64,000 nucleotides of DNA from positions 1,674,001 through 1,738,000 of the forward strand of contig OY970313.1 of assembly GCA_963716445.1 (NCBI GenBank), in the 5' to 3' direction. Positions 7,516 through 15,628 of this stretch are shown here, in pieces. The DNA is from JAAYBF01 sp963716445. Lineage in GTDB: Bacteria > Actinomycetota > Thermoleophilia > Solirubrobacterales > Thermoleophilaceae. Position 1 is the stretch's first letter, and each line of letters begins with the position of its first letter. The position numbers and the translations under genes are program-made. The notes under the pieces were generated by a model. That model made no database searches and was not told the origin of the DNA. It saw nothing but the letters and a program-made list of their open reading frames with translations.

Positions 7516-8804
7516 TTGCTCCCTCCCGGGGCCTCGAGGATCGCGACGACGCCCTGGCCGGCGGCCGCGCAGATGCTGATCACGCCACGGCCCGAGCCCC
7601 GCTCGTGCAGCGCCTTCGCCAACGAGGCGACGATGCGCCCACCGGTGGCGGCGAACGGGTGGCCGGCGGCCAGCGAGCCGCCGTTGACGTTGAGGCGGTC
7701 GCGGTCGATCGAGCCGAGCGGCTCGTCGCGTCCGAGCCGCTCCTTGCAGAAGACCGGGTCCTCCCAGGCGCGCAGCGTGCACAGCACCTGGGCGGCGAAC
7801 GCCTCGTGGATCTCGTAGAGGTCGAAGTCCTGGAGCTTCAGGCCGGCGCGGTCGAGCATCCGCGGCATCGCGTAGGCCGGCGCCATCAGCAGCCCCTCCT
7901 GCCCGTGGACGTGGTCGACGGCGGCGGTCTGCCCCTCGCTCAGGTGGGCGAGGATCGGCAGGCCGCGCTCCTTGGCCCACTCCTCGCTGGCGAGCAGCAC
8001 CGCCGAGGCGCCGTCGCTGAGCGGCGTCGAGTTCGCGGCGGTCATCGTGCCGCTCTCGCCGCCGAAGACCGGCTTCAGCTTGCCGAGCTTCTCGACCGAC
8101 GATCCGGGACGCAGGTTCTGGTCGCGCTCGAGGCCGAGGTACGGCGTGACCAGGTCGTCCATGTAGCCGCGCTCGTAGGCGGCGGCGAGGTTGTCGTGGC
8201 TGCGGACCGTGAGCTCGTCCTGCTCCTCGCGCCCGATCCCCCACTCGGTCGCCATGAGCGCGCAGTGCTCGCCCATCGACATGCCGGTGCGCGGCTCCTC
8301 GTTGCGCGGGATCGCCGGCACGACATGGCCGGGACGGACCCTGGCGAGCTGCTTCAGGCGGCCGGCGGTCGACTTCTGCCGGTTGGCCTCGAGCAGGATC
8401 TCGCGCAGGTCCTCGTTGAGGGCTATCGGCGCGTCGGAGGTCGTGTCGACGCCGCAGGCGACGCCCGAGTCGATCTGGCCGAGGGCGATCTTGTTGGCGA
8501 CCAGGATCGCCGCCTCGAGCCCGGTGCCGCACGCCTGCTGGACGTCGTAGGCGGGCGTCTCCGGGGCGAGGCGCGTGCCGAGCAGGCTCTCGCGCGTCAG
8601 GTCGCGGTCGCGCGAGTGCTTGAGCACCGCGCCGCCGACGACCTCGCCGAGCCGCTCGCCGTCGAGCGAGAAGCGGTCGATCAGCCCGTCGAGCGTCGAG
8701 GTGAGCATGTCCTGGTTCGACGCCTTCGAGTAGGCGGAGTTCGAGCGTGCGAACGGAATCCGGTTGCCGCCGACGACGGCAACCGGCCGGGTCTTGCTGT
8801 TCAT
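7512..8804 (-). CDS. Thiolase, FadA2-like acetyl-CoA acyltransferase
   Basis: 430 residues from ATG at 8804, which has a consensus ribosome site AGGAGG ending 10 bases upstream. The active-site cysteine is in Q-Q-A-C-G-T-G (C92); N-G-G-S-L-A-A-G-H-P carries the catalytic His and C-A-A-A-G-Q-G the second Cys. It would cleave or condense 3-ketoacyl-CoA. There is no stop codon between this gene and the TetR gene upstream: both lie in one 651-codon frame, so a TetR-thiolase fusion is possible as well as internal initiation. The strong internal Shine-Dalgarno makes a separate thiolase the better call. Confidence 0.9.
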   Translation of the reverse strand: MNSKTRPVAVVGGNRIPFARSNSAYSKASNQDMLTSTLDGLIDRFSLDGERLGEVVGGAVLKHSRDRDLTRESLLGTRLAPETPAYDVQQACGTGLEAAILVANKIALGQIDSGVACGVDTTSDAPIALNEDLREILLEANRQKSTAGRLKQLARVRPGHVVPAIPRNEEPRTGMSMGEHCALMATEWGIGREEQDELTVRSHDNLAAAYERGYMDDLVTPYLGLERDQNLRPGSSVEKLGKLKPVFGGESGTMTAANSTPLSDGASAVLLASEEWAKERGLPILAHLSEGQTAAVDHVHGQEGLLMAPAYAMPRMLDRAGLKLQDFDLYEIHEAFAAQVLCTLRAWEDPVFCKERLGRDEPLGSIDRDRLNVNGGSLAAGHPFAATGGRIVASLAKALHERGSGRGVISICAAAGQGVVAILEAPGGSK

Positions 8805-9467
8805 TGGGGTCTTGCCTCCTGGGGAGCCCTGCTTGGAAGTCCTCGACGGCGTGGAGCGGCGGCGCAGCCCCGGCTCGACCGTCGCGATCAAGAGGTCGGC
8901 GGCCTCGCGGGCGGGCATCGCCCCGGTCCGCAGCCACCAGCGGACGAGCGCCTCGGCCGCGCCCATGACGGCGGTCGAGAGCGCCTCGACCTCGGTCCGC
9001 GCGCGATCGCGACGGGACGCGGGGAGCTGCGCGAGCATCGAGGCGGAGATCAGGTCCCGCAGGCGCGTGCGGTAGCCCGCGACGCGTTCGGCGATCTCGC
9101 CTCCGGCCGGCAGGGTCTCGTCGAAGAGGACCGCCCACGCGGCGCGGTCATCGTCGACGAAGGCGAAGAAGGCGTGCAGCCCGCGGCTGAGCGCGTCGGC
9201 CGACGTCGTCGTGTCGCCGACCGCCTCGACGACGGTCGCTACGAGCCCGTCGCCGGCCCGCTCGAGACAGGCGAGGTAGAGCTGCTCCTTGTTGCCGAAG
9301 TAGTTGTAGAGCAGCGGCTTGGTGACGCCGACGGCGGCGGCGACGCCGTCCATCGTCACCGCCGCGTAGCCGCGCTCGGCGAACAGCGCGTGGGCGGCGG
9401 CGACGGTCTGCTCCATCCGCTCGGCTCGCGGCAGGCGGGTTCGCGCGGGGGTCGACACGGCAGCCAT
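8805..9467 (-). CDS. TetR-family regulator in frame with the thiolase
   Basis: About 220 codons, the normal TetR length. The N-terminal helix-turn-helix spans A-H-A-L-F-A-E-R-G-Y to T-K-P-L-L-Y-N-Y-F-G-N-K-E, followed by an all-helical ligand domain with conserved W-W-L-R near the end. It has no stop codon of its own and runs directly into the thiolase frame (end coordinate set at the thiolase ATG). ATG at 9467 has GGAG immediately before it, too close to act; GTG at 9458 has the same GGAG nine bases upstream and is probably the real start. A 34-bp palindrome lies 10 bases upstream, so autorepression is likely. The probable ligand is an acyl-CoA. Confidence 0.85.
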
Positions 9468-9476
9468 CTCCGATGA

Positions 9477-9510
9477 TGTTACCGCACTATAAATTTCTAT
9501 GCGGGTAACA
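9477..9510. promoter_or_regulatory. TetR operator between divergent genes
   Basis: TGTTACCGCA (9477-9486) is the near-perfect inverted partner of TGCGGGTAACA (9500-9510), around an AT-rich centre. On the minus strand TATAGT inside it could serve as the -10 of the TetR-thiolase operon. The arms resemble operators of TetR-type fatty-acid regulators. It also lies just ahead of the divergent gene at 9536. Confidence 0.72.
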
Positions 9511-9520
9511 AGCCGGGCGG

Positions 9521-9526
9521 TAGAGT
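9521..9526 (+). promoter_or_regulatory. Leaderless-type -10 box before the gene at 9536
   Basis: TAGAGT ends nine bases before GTG at 9536 and no Shine-Dalgarno is present, suggesting the transcript starts at or next to the start codon. Confidence 0.5.
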
Positions 9527-9535
9527 CCGAGCCAA

Positions 9536-9916
9536 GTGCGCGACCTCTCGATCAAAGCCCGTGGAGCGCGCCCGTGGTCTTGGACCCAGCTACGCAAGCG
9601 CACGCTGGCGATCTACCAGGCGGAGCGCCAGGGGCGCCTGCGGATGGCGGTGCTGGTCTGGCAGGCCGACGACCCGCGGGTCGACGTCGACGGCGCGCTT
9701 CCCAGGCTGCTCGCGCTGACGATGGACCTGGAGCCGGAGCCCGGTCGGGAGAACGTCGTCGCACTCGCCGGCTTCGAGTCGCTGGAGGCCGGCCGCGACC
9801 ACTGCCTGGACTGGACCGGCGGCGCCACCGAGGTGAGCTGGGACTCGCTCGGCGAGACCGCGCAGATCGGCCTCTACGCGGCGATCCGCGATCCGAGCTT
9901 CGCCGAGCGCGGCTGA
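9536..9916 (+). CDS. Hypothetical protein, 126 aa
   Basis: I do not recognise this family. The protein is soluble and acidic with an N-terminal basic stretch (I-K-A-R-G-A-R-P-W-S-W-T-Q-L-R-K-R), a helix A-I-Y-Q-A-E-R-Q-G-R-L-R, and a Trp/Asp-rich C-terminal half (C-L-D-W-T-G-G ... V-S-W-D-S-L-G). Coding quality is good: third positions are strongly G/C and the frame starts at GTG preceded by a -10-like TAGAGT. It is divergent from the TetR-thiolase operon and shares its palindromic operator region, so it may be co-regulated with lipid metabolism. Nothing visible indicates an enzyme. Confidence 0.62.
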   Translation: MRDLSIKARGARPWSWTQLRKRTLAIYQAERQGRLRMAVLVWQADDPRVDVDGALPRLLALTMDLEPEPGRENVVALAGFESLEAGRDHCLDWTGGATEVSWDSLGETAQIGLYAAIRDPSFAERG

Positions 9917-10001
9917 CTCGGCGGTTCTCTTCACATCCCTTTCACAGGGCCATTACCCGACGGTCACAGCGGGGCGCCCGCGCCTCGACACGATTGCGGC
10001 C

Positions 10002-10232
10002 ATGAACGAGAAGACGATCGAGACGATCGGACGCCACGCGCGGTCGGCGTTCATGGCCGTGGTGACCGCGACGATGCTCGCCCTGACGGTCGAGCACGCT
10101 CGTCGCGGGCTGCCGGGGATGGCGACGGCGAGCGTCTACGCGCTGACCGTCGGGTTCGGCCTCGAATTCCTCGCGGCCACCTGGACGCCCGGGGTCAAGC
10201 CCCGGCGGCGCATCCGCCTCGATGGCCGTTAG
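10002..10232 (+). CDS. Small membrane protein, 76 aa
   Basis: 76 residues with two hydrophobic segments (about 16-30, F-M-A-V-V-T-A-T-M-L-A-L-T-V, and 42-60, A-S-V-Y-A-L-T-V-G-F-G-L-E-F-L-A-A) and a basic C-terminus K-P-R-R-R-I-R. The positive charge distribution predicts cytoplasmic ends. It starts at ATG 10002 without a clear ribosome site. It is a lone gene between the 126-aa hypothetical gene and the fatty acid hydroxylase. No family is recognised. Confidence 0.5.
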   Translation: MNEKTIETIGRHARSAFMAVVTATMLALTVEHARRGLPGMATASVYALTVGFGLEFLAATWTPGVKPRRRIRLDGR

Positions 10233-10273
10233 GCAACCCTAAGAGAGAACTCGCGTCAGCCCGCGGCGTCCGG

Positions 10274-10279
10274 TAAATT
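10274..10279 (+). promoter_or_regulatory. Leaderless-type -10 box of the fatty acid hydroxylase
   Basis: TAAATT ends six bases before GTG at 10286, with no ribosome-binding site between, matching the actinobacterial leaderless pattern. Confidence 0.5.
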
Positions 10280-10285
10280 GGACAC

Positions 10286-10912
10286 GTGGACGAGCGTCGC
10301 ACCGATGCCCTGAAGGCCTCGCCGCGGATGTTCGACTCGGATGTCCTCGACAAGCTGTCGCGCGTCCACCCGGTCGTCCCGCTCGTCGTCTTCATCCCGG
10401 CGATCGCGGTCCTCTTCGCCCTCGGCCAGGAGGGCAGGCCACCGTTCGAGGTGACGGCCTGGATCGCCGGCGGCTGGCTCTTCTGGACGCTCACCGAGTA
10501 CTGGCTCCATCGGCTCGTCTTCCACTTCGAGCCCGAGGACGGCATCGGCGCCCGCCTGCACTGGATCATCCACGGCGTCCACCACGACCACCCCAACGAT
10601 CCGATGCGGCTTGTGATGCCGCCATCGGTCAGCGTCCCGCTGGCGCTCGCCTTCTGGGGGCTCTTCCACCTCGTTCTCGGCGGCCAGCACGCCGACCTCT
10701 TCGCCTGCGGCTTCCTCGTCGGCTACCTCGCCTACGACATGACGCACTACCACCTCCACCACCACAAGCCGCGCACCCCCGTCGGCAAGCTCTTCTACGA
10801 GCTCCACATGCGCCACCACTTCCAGGACGACACCCGCGGCTTCGGCGTCGCCGCCCCCTGGTGGGACGTGGTATTCCAGACGCGCCTGCGGCGCCGCAAG
10901 ACTCAGGCGTAG
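10286..10912 (+). CDS. Fatty acid hydroxylase (FA2H/sterol desaturase superfamily)
   Basis: 208 residues, integral membrane, with about four hydrophobic segments. The eight or more histidines that bind a di-metal centre appear in order: H-R-L-V-F-H, H-G-V-H-H-D-H, H-Y-H-L-H-H-H and H-M-R-H-H-F. Spacing and size match the fatty acid 2-hydroxylase (Scs7/FA2H) branch, which hydroxylates acyl chains using O2 and electrons from a cytochrome b5 or ferredoxin-type donor. There is no fused b5 domain, so a separate donor is needed. It is a single gene with a leaderless-looking promoter. Substrate is inferred from family only. Confidence 0.88.
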   Translation: MDERRTDALKASPRMFDSDVLDKLSRVHPVVPLVVFIPAIAVLFALGQEGRPPFEVTAWIAGGWLFWTLTEYWLHRLVFHFEPEDGIGARLHWIIHGVHHDHPNDPMRLVMPPSVSVPLALAFWGLFHLVLGGQHADLFACGFLVGYLAYDMTHYHLHHHKPRTPVGKLFYELHMRHHFQDDTRGFGVAAPWWDVVFQTRLRRRKTQA

Positions 10913-11086
10913 TACCGCAGACCTAGGCAGCGGCGCTTCGGCGTAGACCTGTCGCACCCTTGTTACCTACTTCGCCGCGGCGTGCGTCTTCGCCAGGCAG
11001 CACCAAGTGCATACGGATCTACCGGCGCCCCAGCGTCGCCCTGATGGAGGCACACGTGGGCGTCAAACGCTAGATTCAGTGCCCAA

Positions 11087-11170
11087 GCGGATGTGGTGAA
11101 ATTGGTAAACACGCGGGCTTCAGGTGCCCGTGCCCTTCGGGGCTTGGAGGTTCGAGTCCTCTCATCCGCA
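11087..11170 (+). tRNA. tRNA-Leu (CAG)
   Basis: 84 bases with a long variable arm typical of class II tRNAs. The acceptor stem is GCGGATG/CATCCGC, the anticodon stem CGGGC/GCCCG encloses TTCAGGT (anticodon CAG), and the discriminator is A. A TAGATT -10-like box lies at 11071-11076. No CCA is encoded. Confidence 0.96.
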
Positions 11171-11272
11171 TCGTCCAGTCGTGAAGTAGGCAGGGCCGGG
11201 GGCCGGGCCTCTCGAAGCTAGACTGCCCCAACCCGCGATGGCGCTTCCGACCGGCATTCCCGCGCTCCCTCA

Positions 11273-12403
11273 GTGAGCGACGAGCAGCAGGCGCCGGAGT
11301 CCGCCTACGCCAGCGCCGGCGTCGACTACGCGACGCTCGACGCGGGCAAGCGGCTCGCCCTGACCGCCGCGCTCGGCACGTCGGGCGCGCTGGCGGCGCA
11401 CGGCGGCAAGGCGCTCGACGTGTCGCGTGGCGAGCCGGCGTTCGTCTTCGAGCTCGGCGACCGGACGCTCGCCTTCGTGATGGAGGGGCTGGGTACGAAG
11501 GCGGTGGCGGCGCGCCAGGTCGCGGAGCAGCTCGGGCTCAACCGCTTCGACGCGGTCGCCTACGACACGGTCGCGGCGATCGTCAACGACCTCTGCTGCG
11601 TCGGTGCGCTGCCGCTCGTCGTCAACGCCTACTTCGCGACGGGCTCGTCGGAGTGGTACCGCCGGACCGAGTGGCACGAGGCGCTGGTGGAGGGCTGGAG
11701 CCGCGCCTGCGCCGACGCGGGCGCCACCTGGGGCGGCGGCGAGTCGCCGTCGCTCCCCGGCCTGGTCAACGACGAGGACATCGAGCTGGCGGGCAGCGCG
11801 GTCGGGGCGATGCCGGAGGGAAGCCCGCCGATCCTCGGCCAGGACCTGCGAGCGGGCGACGAGATCGTGATGGTCGCGAGCAGCGGCCTGCATGCCAACG
11901 GCGCCTCGCTCGCGCGGATGATCGCCGGCCGCCTGCCGGACGGCTACGCCACCGCGCTCCCCAGCGGTCGGTCCTTCGGCGACGCACTGCTCGACCCCTC
12001 GATTCTCTACGCGAAGCTGGTCGGGGCGCTCGGGGCAGCCGATGTGCCGGTCAGCTACCTCAGTCACGTCACCGGTCACGGGCTGCTCAAGCTGATGCGC
12101 CCGAGCCGCGACCTCACGTACCGGATCACGGCGCTGCCGCCGGTGCCCGAGGTGCTGGCGTTCCTCGCCGAGCAGGCGCAGATGGACGCCCACGCCGCCT
12201 ACAGCACGCTCAACATGGGCAGCGGCTATGCCGTCTATACGGGTGCGGGCACCGGCGACCAGGTGGTCGAGATCGCGCAGGGGCTCGGCCACGACGCGCT
12301 GCTTGCCGGCCGGGTCGAGGAGGGGCCCCGCCAGGTGATCGTCGAGCCGATCGACGTCGTCTACGCCGACGCCGAGCTCGATCTCAGCCCCGACACGGCT
12401 TAG
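11273..12403 (+). CDS. purM: Phosphoribosylformylglycinamidine cyclo-ligase (AIR synthase)
   Basis: 376 residues. The N-terminus Y-A-S-A-G-V-D-Y-A-T-L-D-A-G-K matches the PurM signature for the ATP-binding strand; V-N-D-L-C-C-V-G-A follows near 105 and S-H-V-T-G-H-G-L-L-K-L in the second half. PurM closes the imidazole ring of AIR in purine biosynthesis using ATP. The protein is longer than the usual 340-350 residues. GTG at 11273 was chosen because the N-terminal signature starts 13 codons later. No other purine gene is nearby, so it appears to be transcribed alone. Confidence 0.85.
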   Translation: MSDEQQAPESAYASAGVDYATLDAGKRLALTAALGTSGALAAHGGKALDVSRGEPAFVFELGDRTLAFVMEGLGTKAVAARQVAEQLGLNRFDAVAYDTVAAIVNDLCCVGALPLVVNAYFATGSSEWYRRTEWHEALVEGWSRACADAGATWGGGESPSLPGLVNDEDIELAGSAVGAMPEGSPPILGQDLRAGDEIVMVASSGLHANGASLARMIAGRLPDGYATALPSGRSFGDALLDPSILYAKLVGALGAADVPVSYLSHVTGHGLLKLMRPSRDLTYRITALPPVPEVLAFLAEQAQMDAHAAYSTLNMGSGYAVYTGAGTGDQVVEIAQGLGHDALLAGRVEEGPRQVIVEPIDVVYADAELDLSPDTA

Positions 12404-12510
12404 CCCGCCTCGTCCCACGCGCCACGACTCGCCGAGCGAGAGCCGGTGCGCGCCGGTGAGCGCCGCGGCCGGAACATTAGACTCGCCGCAAGACCACGAA
12501 AGGAACGTGC

Positions 12511-13116
<606 letters not shown>

Positions 13117-13171
13117 ATCCGCGCGAGCTGCGCCGAGGGGCGGCCACCGTGCCGCTCCTCGCAGCTCGGCC

Positions 13172-14050
13172 CTAGAGCGAGCGCTCCCAGTCGAGGATCG
13201 TCGCGGCGATCGCCTCGCCGCGGTCCTCTTGGAGGAAGTGCCCGCCCCCTTCGATCACGACCTGCTCGCCGGCGCCCGGGATCAGATCGACGAACACCTG
13301 GCCGGCCTTCGGCGACGGGAAGACGGGGTCGCAGTCGGAGAAGGCGACCAGCGCGGGCTTCTCCCAGCGCGACAGCTCGTCCATCACCGCCGCCATCTCG
13401 GCGGCGCCCGGCGCGCTCTCCTCGACCGGCACCAGCAGCGGGAACGTCGCGGCGCCGGCCTTCGACTCGGCGCTCTGGAACGGCGCCTCGTAGGCGGCCA
13501 CGACCTCCGCCGTCAGATCGGTCGTGGTGGCGCCCTGCAGCACCATCCCGACCGGCAGGTCGGGGTTCCGCTCGGCGAACTCGCGCCACCTCAGGAAGCC
13601 CTTGCTCACGCGGCCGGTGAAGAGGCCGGTGTTGAGGATCACCAGCCGCTCGACGCGATCGGCGTGCTCGACCGCCCAGCGCAGCCCGATCGGCCCGCCC
13701 CAGTCCTGCACCACGACCGTGACGCCGTCGAGGTCGAGGCCGTCGAGCACACCGGTCACCTGCTCGCAGTGGCGGTCGTAGGAGTACCAGCCGCGATCGG
13801 TCGGCTTGTCCGAGCGCCCGAAGCCGACGAGGTCGGGGCAGATCGCCCGCCGGCCGGCCGCGACGAGCGGCGCCAGCATCAGCCGGTAGAGGTAGGACCA
13901 CGACGGCTCGCCGTGGAAGCAGACGACGGGACTGCCCTGCCCCTCGTCGACGTAGTGCATCCGCAGCCCGCCGACCTCGGCGTAGCGCGGCTCGAAAGGG
14001 AAGCCGGGCAGCCGCTCGAAGCGCTCGTCGGGGGTGCGGAAGACCTCCAC
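13172..14050 (-). CDS. Haloalkane dehalogenase (alpha/beta-hydrolase)
   Basis: 292 residues from GTG 14050. The N-terminus V-F-R-T-P-D-E-R-F matches DhlA-like (subfamily I) haloalkane dehalogenases. The oxyanion motif H-G-E-P-S-W-S-Y-L-Y is at 46-55, the nucleophile and halide-binding Trp in V-Q-D-W-G-G (D116, W117), the acid in S-D-C-D-P-V-F and the His in G-G-G-H-F. It would hydrolyse a carbon-halogen bond to an alcohol and halide. TAGGGT seven bases upstream on the minus strand suggests a leaderless transcript. The frame is open further upstream but those residues are non-homologous. Some relatives are general hydrolases, but Asp rather than Ser as nucleophile supports dehalogenation. Confidence 0.85.
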   Translation of the reverse strand: MEVFRTPDERFERLPGFPFEPRYAEVGGLRMHYVDEGQGSPVVCFHGEPSWSYLYRLMLAPLVAAGRRAICPDLVGFGRSDKPTDRGWYSYDRHCEQVTGVLDGLDLDGVTVVVQDWGGPIGLRWAVEHADRVERLVILNTGLFTGRVSKGFLRWREFAERNPDLPVGMVLQGATTTDLTAEVVAAYEAPFQSAESKAGAATFPLLVPVEESAPGAAEMAAVMDELSRWEKPALVAFSDCDPVFPSPKAGQVFVDLIPGAGEQVVIEGGGHFLQEDRGEAIAATILDWERSL

Positions 14051-14057
14051 GGCCGCG

Positions 14058-14063
14058 ACCCTA
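14058..14063 (-). promoter_or_regulatory. Leaderless-type -10 box of the haloalkane dehalogenase
   Basis: TAGGGT on the minus strand, seven bases before the GTG at 14050. Confidence 0.45.
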
Positions 14064-14097
14064 CCCGCAAGCACGGGCCACCGCGCCCGACGCGGAC

Positions 14098-14103
14098 TAA
14101 TCT
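14098..14103 (+). promoter_or_regulatory. Leaderless-type -10 box of the Fur/Zur gene
   Basis: TAATCT lies six bases before GTG at 14110 with no Shine-Dalgarno. It is back to back with the promoter of the dehalogenase. Confidence 0.5.
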
Positions 14104-14109
14104 TGCGGA

Positions 14110-14562
14110 GTGGCCTCTGCGACGGCAACCGGGTGGACCGAGCACGCGGTGGAGGCGCTCGCCCGGGCCGGGTACCGCGCGAGCGCCCCGCGCGAGGAGG
14201 TGATCGCGGCGGTCGCCGAGCTGGGCTGCAGCGTCACGGCGCGCGAGATCGCCGATCTGCTGCGCGAGCGCGGCAGCGGCGTCGGGCTGGCGAGCATCTA
14301 CCGCGCGCTCGACCTGCTCGAGCGGCTGGGGCTCGTGCAGCGCTTCGACGTCGGCGAGGGCATCGCACGCTTCGAGCCGGCGCTGCCGGGCGGCGACCAT
14401 CACCACCACCTGGTCTGCGATAGCTGCGGAACCGTCGAGCCGTTCGAGGACGATGCGCTCGAGCAGGCGATCCACCGCCTCTCCGGCACGACCGAGTTCA
14501 CAATCGCCGCGCACGACGTGACGCTGCACGGCGAGTGCCCGTCCTGCCGCGCCGCCGGCTGA
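14110..14562 (+). CDS. Fur-family metalloregulator, probably Zur
   Basis: 150 residues. A winged helix at about 20-85 (R-E-I-A-D-L-L-R-E-R, S-I-Y-R-A-L-D-L-L) is followed by the metal-binding dimer domain with H-H-H-H-L-V-C-D-S-C-G near 97 and a second C-P-S-C at the C-terminus, forming the structural zinc site. Fur, Zur, PerR and Nur share this layout. Zur is preferred because the convergent next gene is a zinc-type substrate-binding lipoprotein, a CDF exporter follows, and a Zur-box-like palindrome (15550-15564) lies between those two. It would repress zinc uptake when zinc is bound. Confidence 0.82.
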   Translation: MASATATGWTEHAVEALARAGYRASAPREEVIAAVAELGCSVTAREIADLLRERGSGVGLASIYRALDLLERLGLVQRFDVGEGIARFEPALPGGDHHHHLVCDSCGTVEPFEDDALEQAIHRLSGTTEFTIAAHDVTLHGECPSCRAAG

Positions 14563-14577
14563 GCGGCGCGTCTCCGC

Positions 14578-15534
14578 TCAGGCGCTCGGCCGGCAGCGCT
14601 CGGCGCCGCCGGTCAGCCCGTCGACCAGCGCGGCCGTGTTCGACTGGATCGACTCGACGTAGGTCTCGCCGTCGGAGCCCTCCGGTCCGAGCGTGTCCGC
14701 CCACAGCCGGCGCCCCACGTCGGCCCCCGTCTCGCGGGCGACGGCCCGCTCGAGCTCGGGGTCGATCGAGCTCTCCGGAAAGATCGCCTCGACGTCGAGC
14801 TCCTCGATCTGGTCGACCAGACGCTGGGTGTCGCCCGCCGACGGCTGGGCGGCCGTCGAGAGCGACGGGATCAGCGCCCCGACGACCGTGATGCCGTAGC
14901 GGTCGGCGTAGTGGCCGAGCGCGTCGTGGGTCGTGACGAGCCGGCGCCGCCGCTCGGGAATGCGTGCGACGCACGCCGCGACGCCGCGGTCGAGGCGAGT
15001 CAGCCGCGACGAGTAGGCGCGAGCGCGCTCGCGGTAGCGCTGGCGGGCGGCGGGATCCACCTCGGCGAGCTCGGCGGCGATCGCCGCGACGGCCAGGCGC
15101 GTCTTGCGCGGGTCCTGCCACCAGTGCGGATCTCGGTCCTCCTCCCGCCCCCCGCCGGGCGCCTCGACGGCGTCGCTCAGCGTGACCGTCTTGGCGTCCC
15201 CTCCGGCGTTCTCGATCAGATCGTCGAGCCAGTCGTCGAGGTCGCCGCCGGAGCGAAAGACGATCTCGGCGTCGGCCACGGCGGCGGCGTCGCTCGGGCG
15301 CGGCTCGTAGCCATGCGGATCGGAGCTCGGCTGGAGGATCTGGCGCACTTCGACACGCTCCCCGCCGACCTCCCGGACGAAATCTCCCACCTGCGTCGTC
15401 GTCGCGACGGCGGTCACGCTCCCCCCTCCCGACGAGGACGTGTCATCGCCCTGGCAGCCTCCGAGCGACACCGCCAGCAGAGCCGAGGCGGCGAGCAGGC
15501 GAAGGCGCCAGCAGTTCGATCCGGATACTTGCAT
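14578..15534 (-). CDS. Zinc/manganese ABC transporter substrate-binding lipoprotein (ZnuA-like)
   Basis: 318 residues from ATG 15534. A lipoprotein signal peptide ends at L-G-G-C (C27). The cluster A-1 fold is marked by D-P-H-G-Y-E-P-R-P-S-D, then D-P-H-W-W-Q-D-P, T-H-D-A-L-G-H-Y and F-P-E-S-S-I-D-P: three His and one acidic metal ligand. The flexible loop before D-P-H-W is short and not His-rich. It would capture Zn2+ (or Mn2+) outside the membrane. No ABC permease or ATPase is adjacent, so they must be elsewhere. The frame extends upstream over the Zur box, but the signal peptide fixes the start. Confidence 0.88.
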   Translation of the reverse strand: MQVSGSNCWRLRLLAASALLAVSLGGCQGDDTSSSGGGSVTAVATTTQVGDFVREVGGERVEVRQILQPSSDPHGYEPRPSDAAAVADAEIVFRSGGDLDDWLDDLIENAGGDAKTVTLSDAVEAPGGGREEDRDPHWWQDPRKTRLAVAAIAAELAEVDPAARQRYRERARAYSSRLTRLDRGVAACVARIPERRRRLVTTHDALGHYADRYGITVVGALIPSLSTAAQPSAGDTQRLVDQIEELDVEAIFPESSIDPELERAVARETGADVGRRLWADTLGPEGSDGETYVESIQSNTAALVDGLTGGAERCRPSA

Positions 15535-15549
15535 CGCCGCGCAGCGTAG

Positions 15550-15564
15550 TGAGAACGATTCTCG
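15550..15564. promoter_or_regulatory. Zur-box-like operator
   Basis: TGAGAACGATTCTCG contains the perfect inverted repeat GAGAA-CGA-TTCTC and is close to the actinobacterial Zur box pattern TGAAAAyGATTTTCA. It sits 16 bases upstream of the ZnuA-like start and 65 bases upstream of the divergent CDF gene. Confidence 0.75.
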
Positions 15565-15628
15565 TTTGCGTAGTGGCCTGTCGCCCGGCGCGGCGACGAC
15601 TCTCGCCCGCCGCATAGCCTCCGTGGGG

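Noticed and set aside
6118..9138. 1006-codon minus frame covering FabG4-like and upstream sequence
   Set aside because: Only the part from 7515 down is the real FabG4-like gene. The upstream part is the thiolase and TetR read in the wrong frame.
10913..11086. Small gene between the fatty acid hydroxylase and tRNA-Leu
   Set aside because: No frame in this 174-base gap has a start, ribosome site and protein-like composition. Only a -10-like TAGATT before the tRNA is supported.
13172..14128. Longer start for the haloalkane dehalogenase at 14128
   Set aside because: The extra N-terminal residues are Arg/Pro-rich, unlike the family, and extend over the divergent Zur promoter. GTG at 14050 matches the family start and has a -10 box seven bases upstream.
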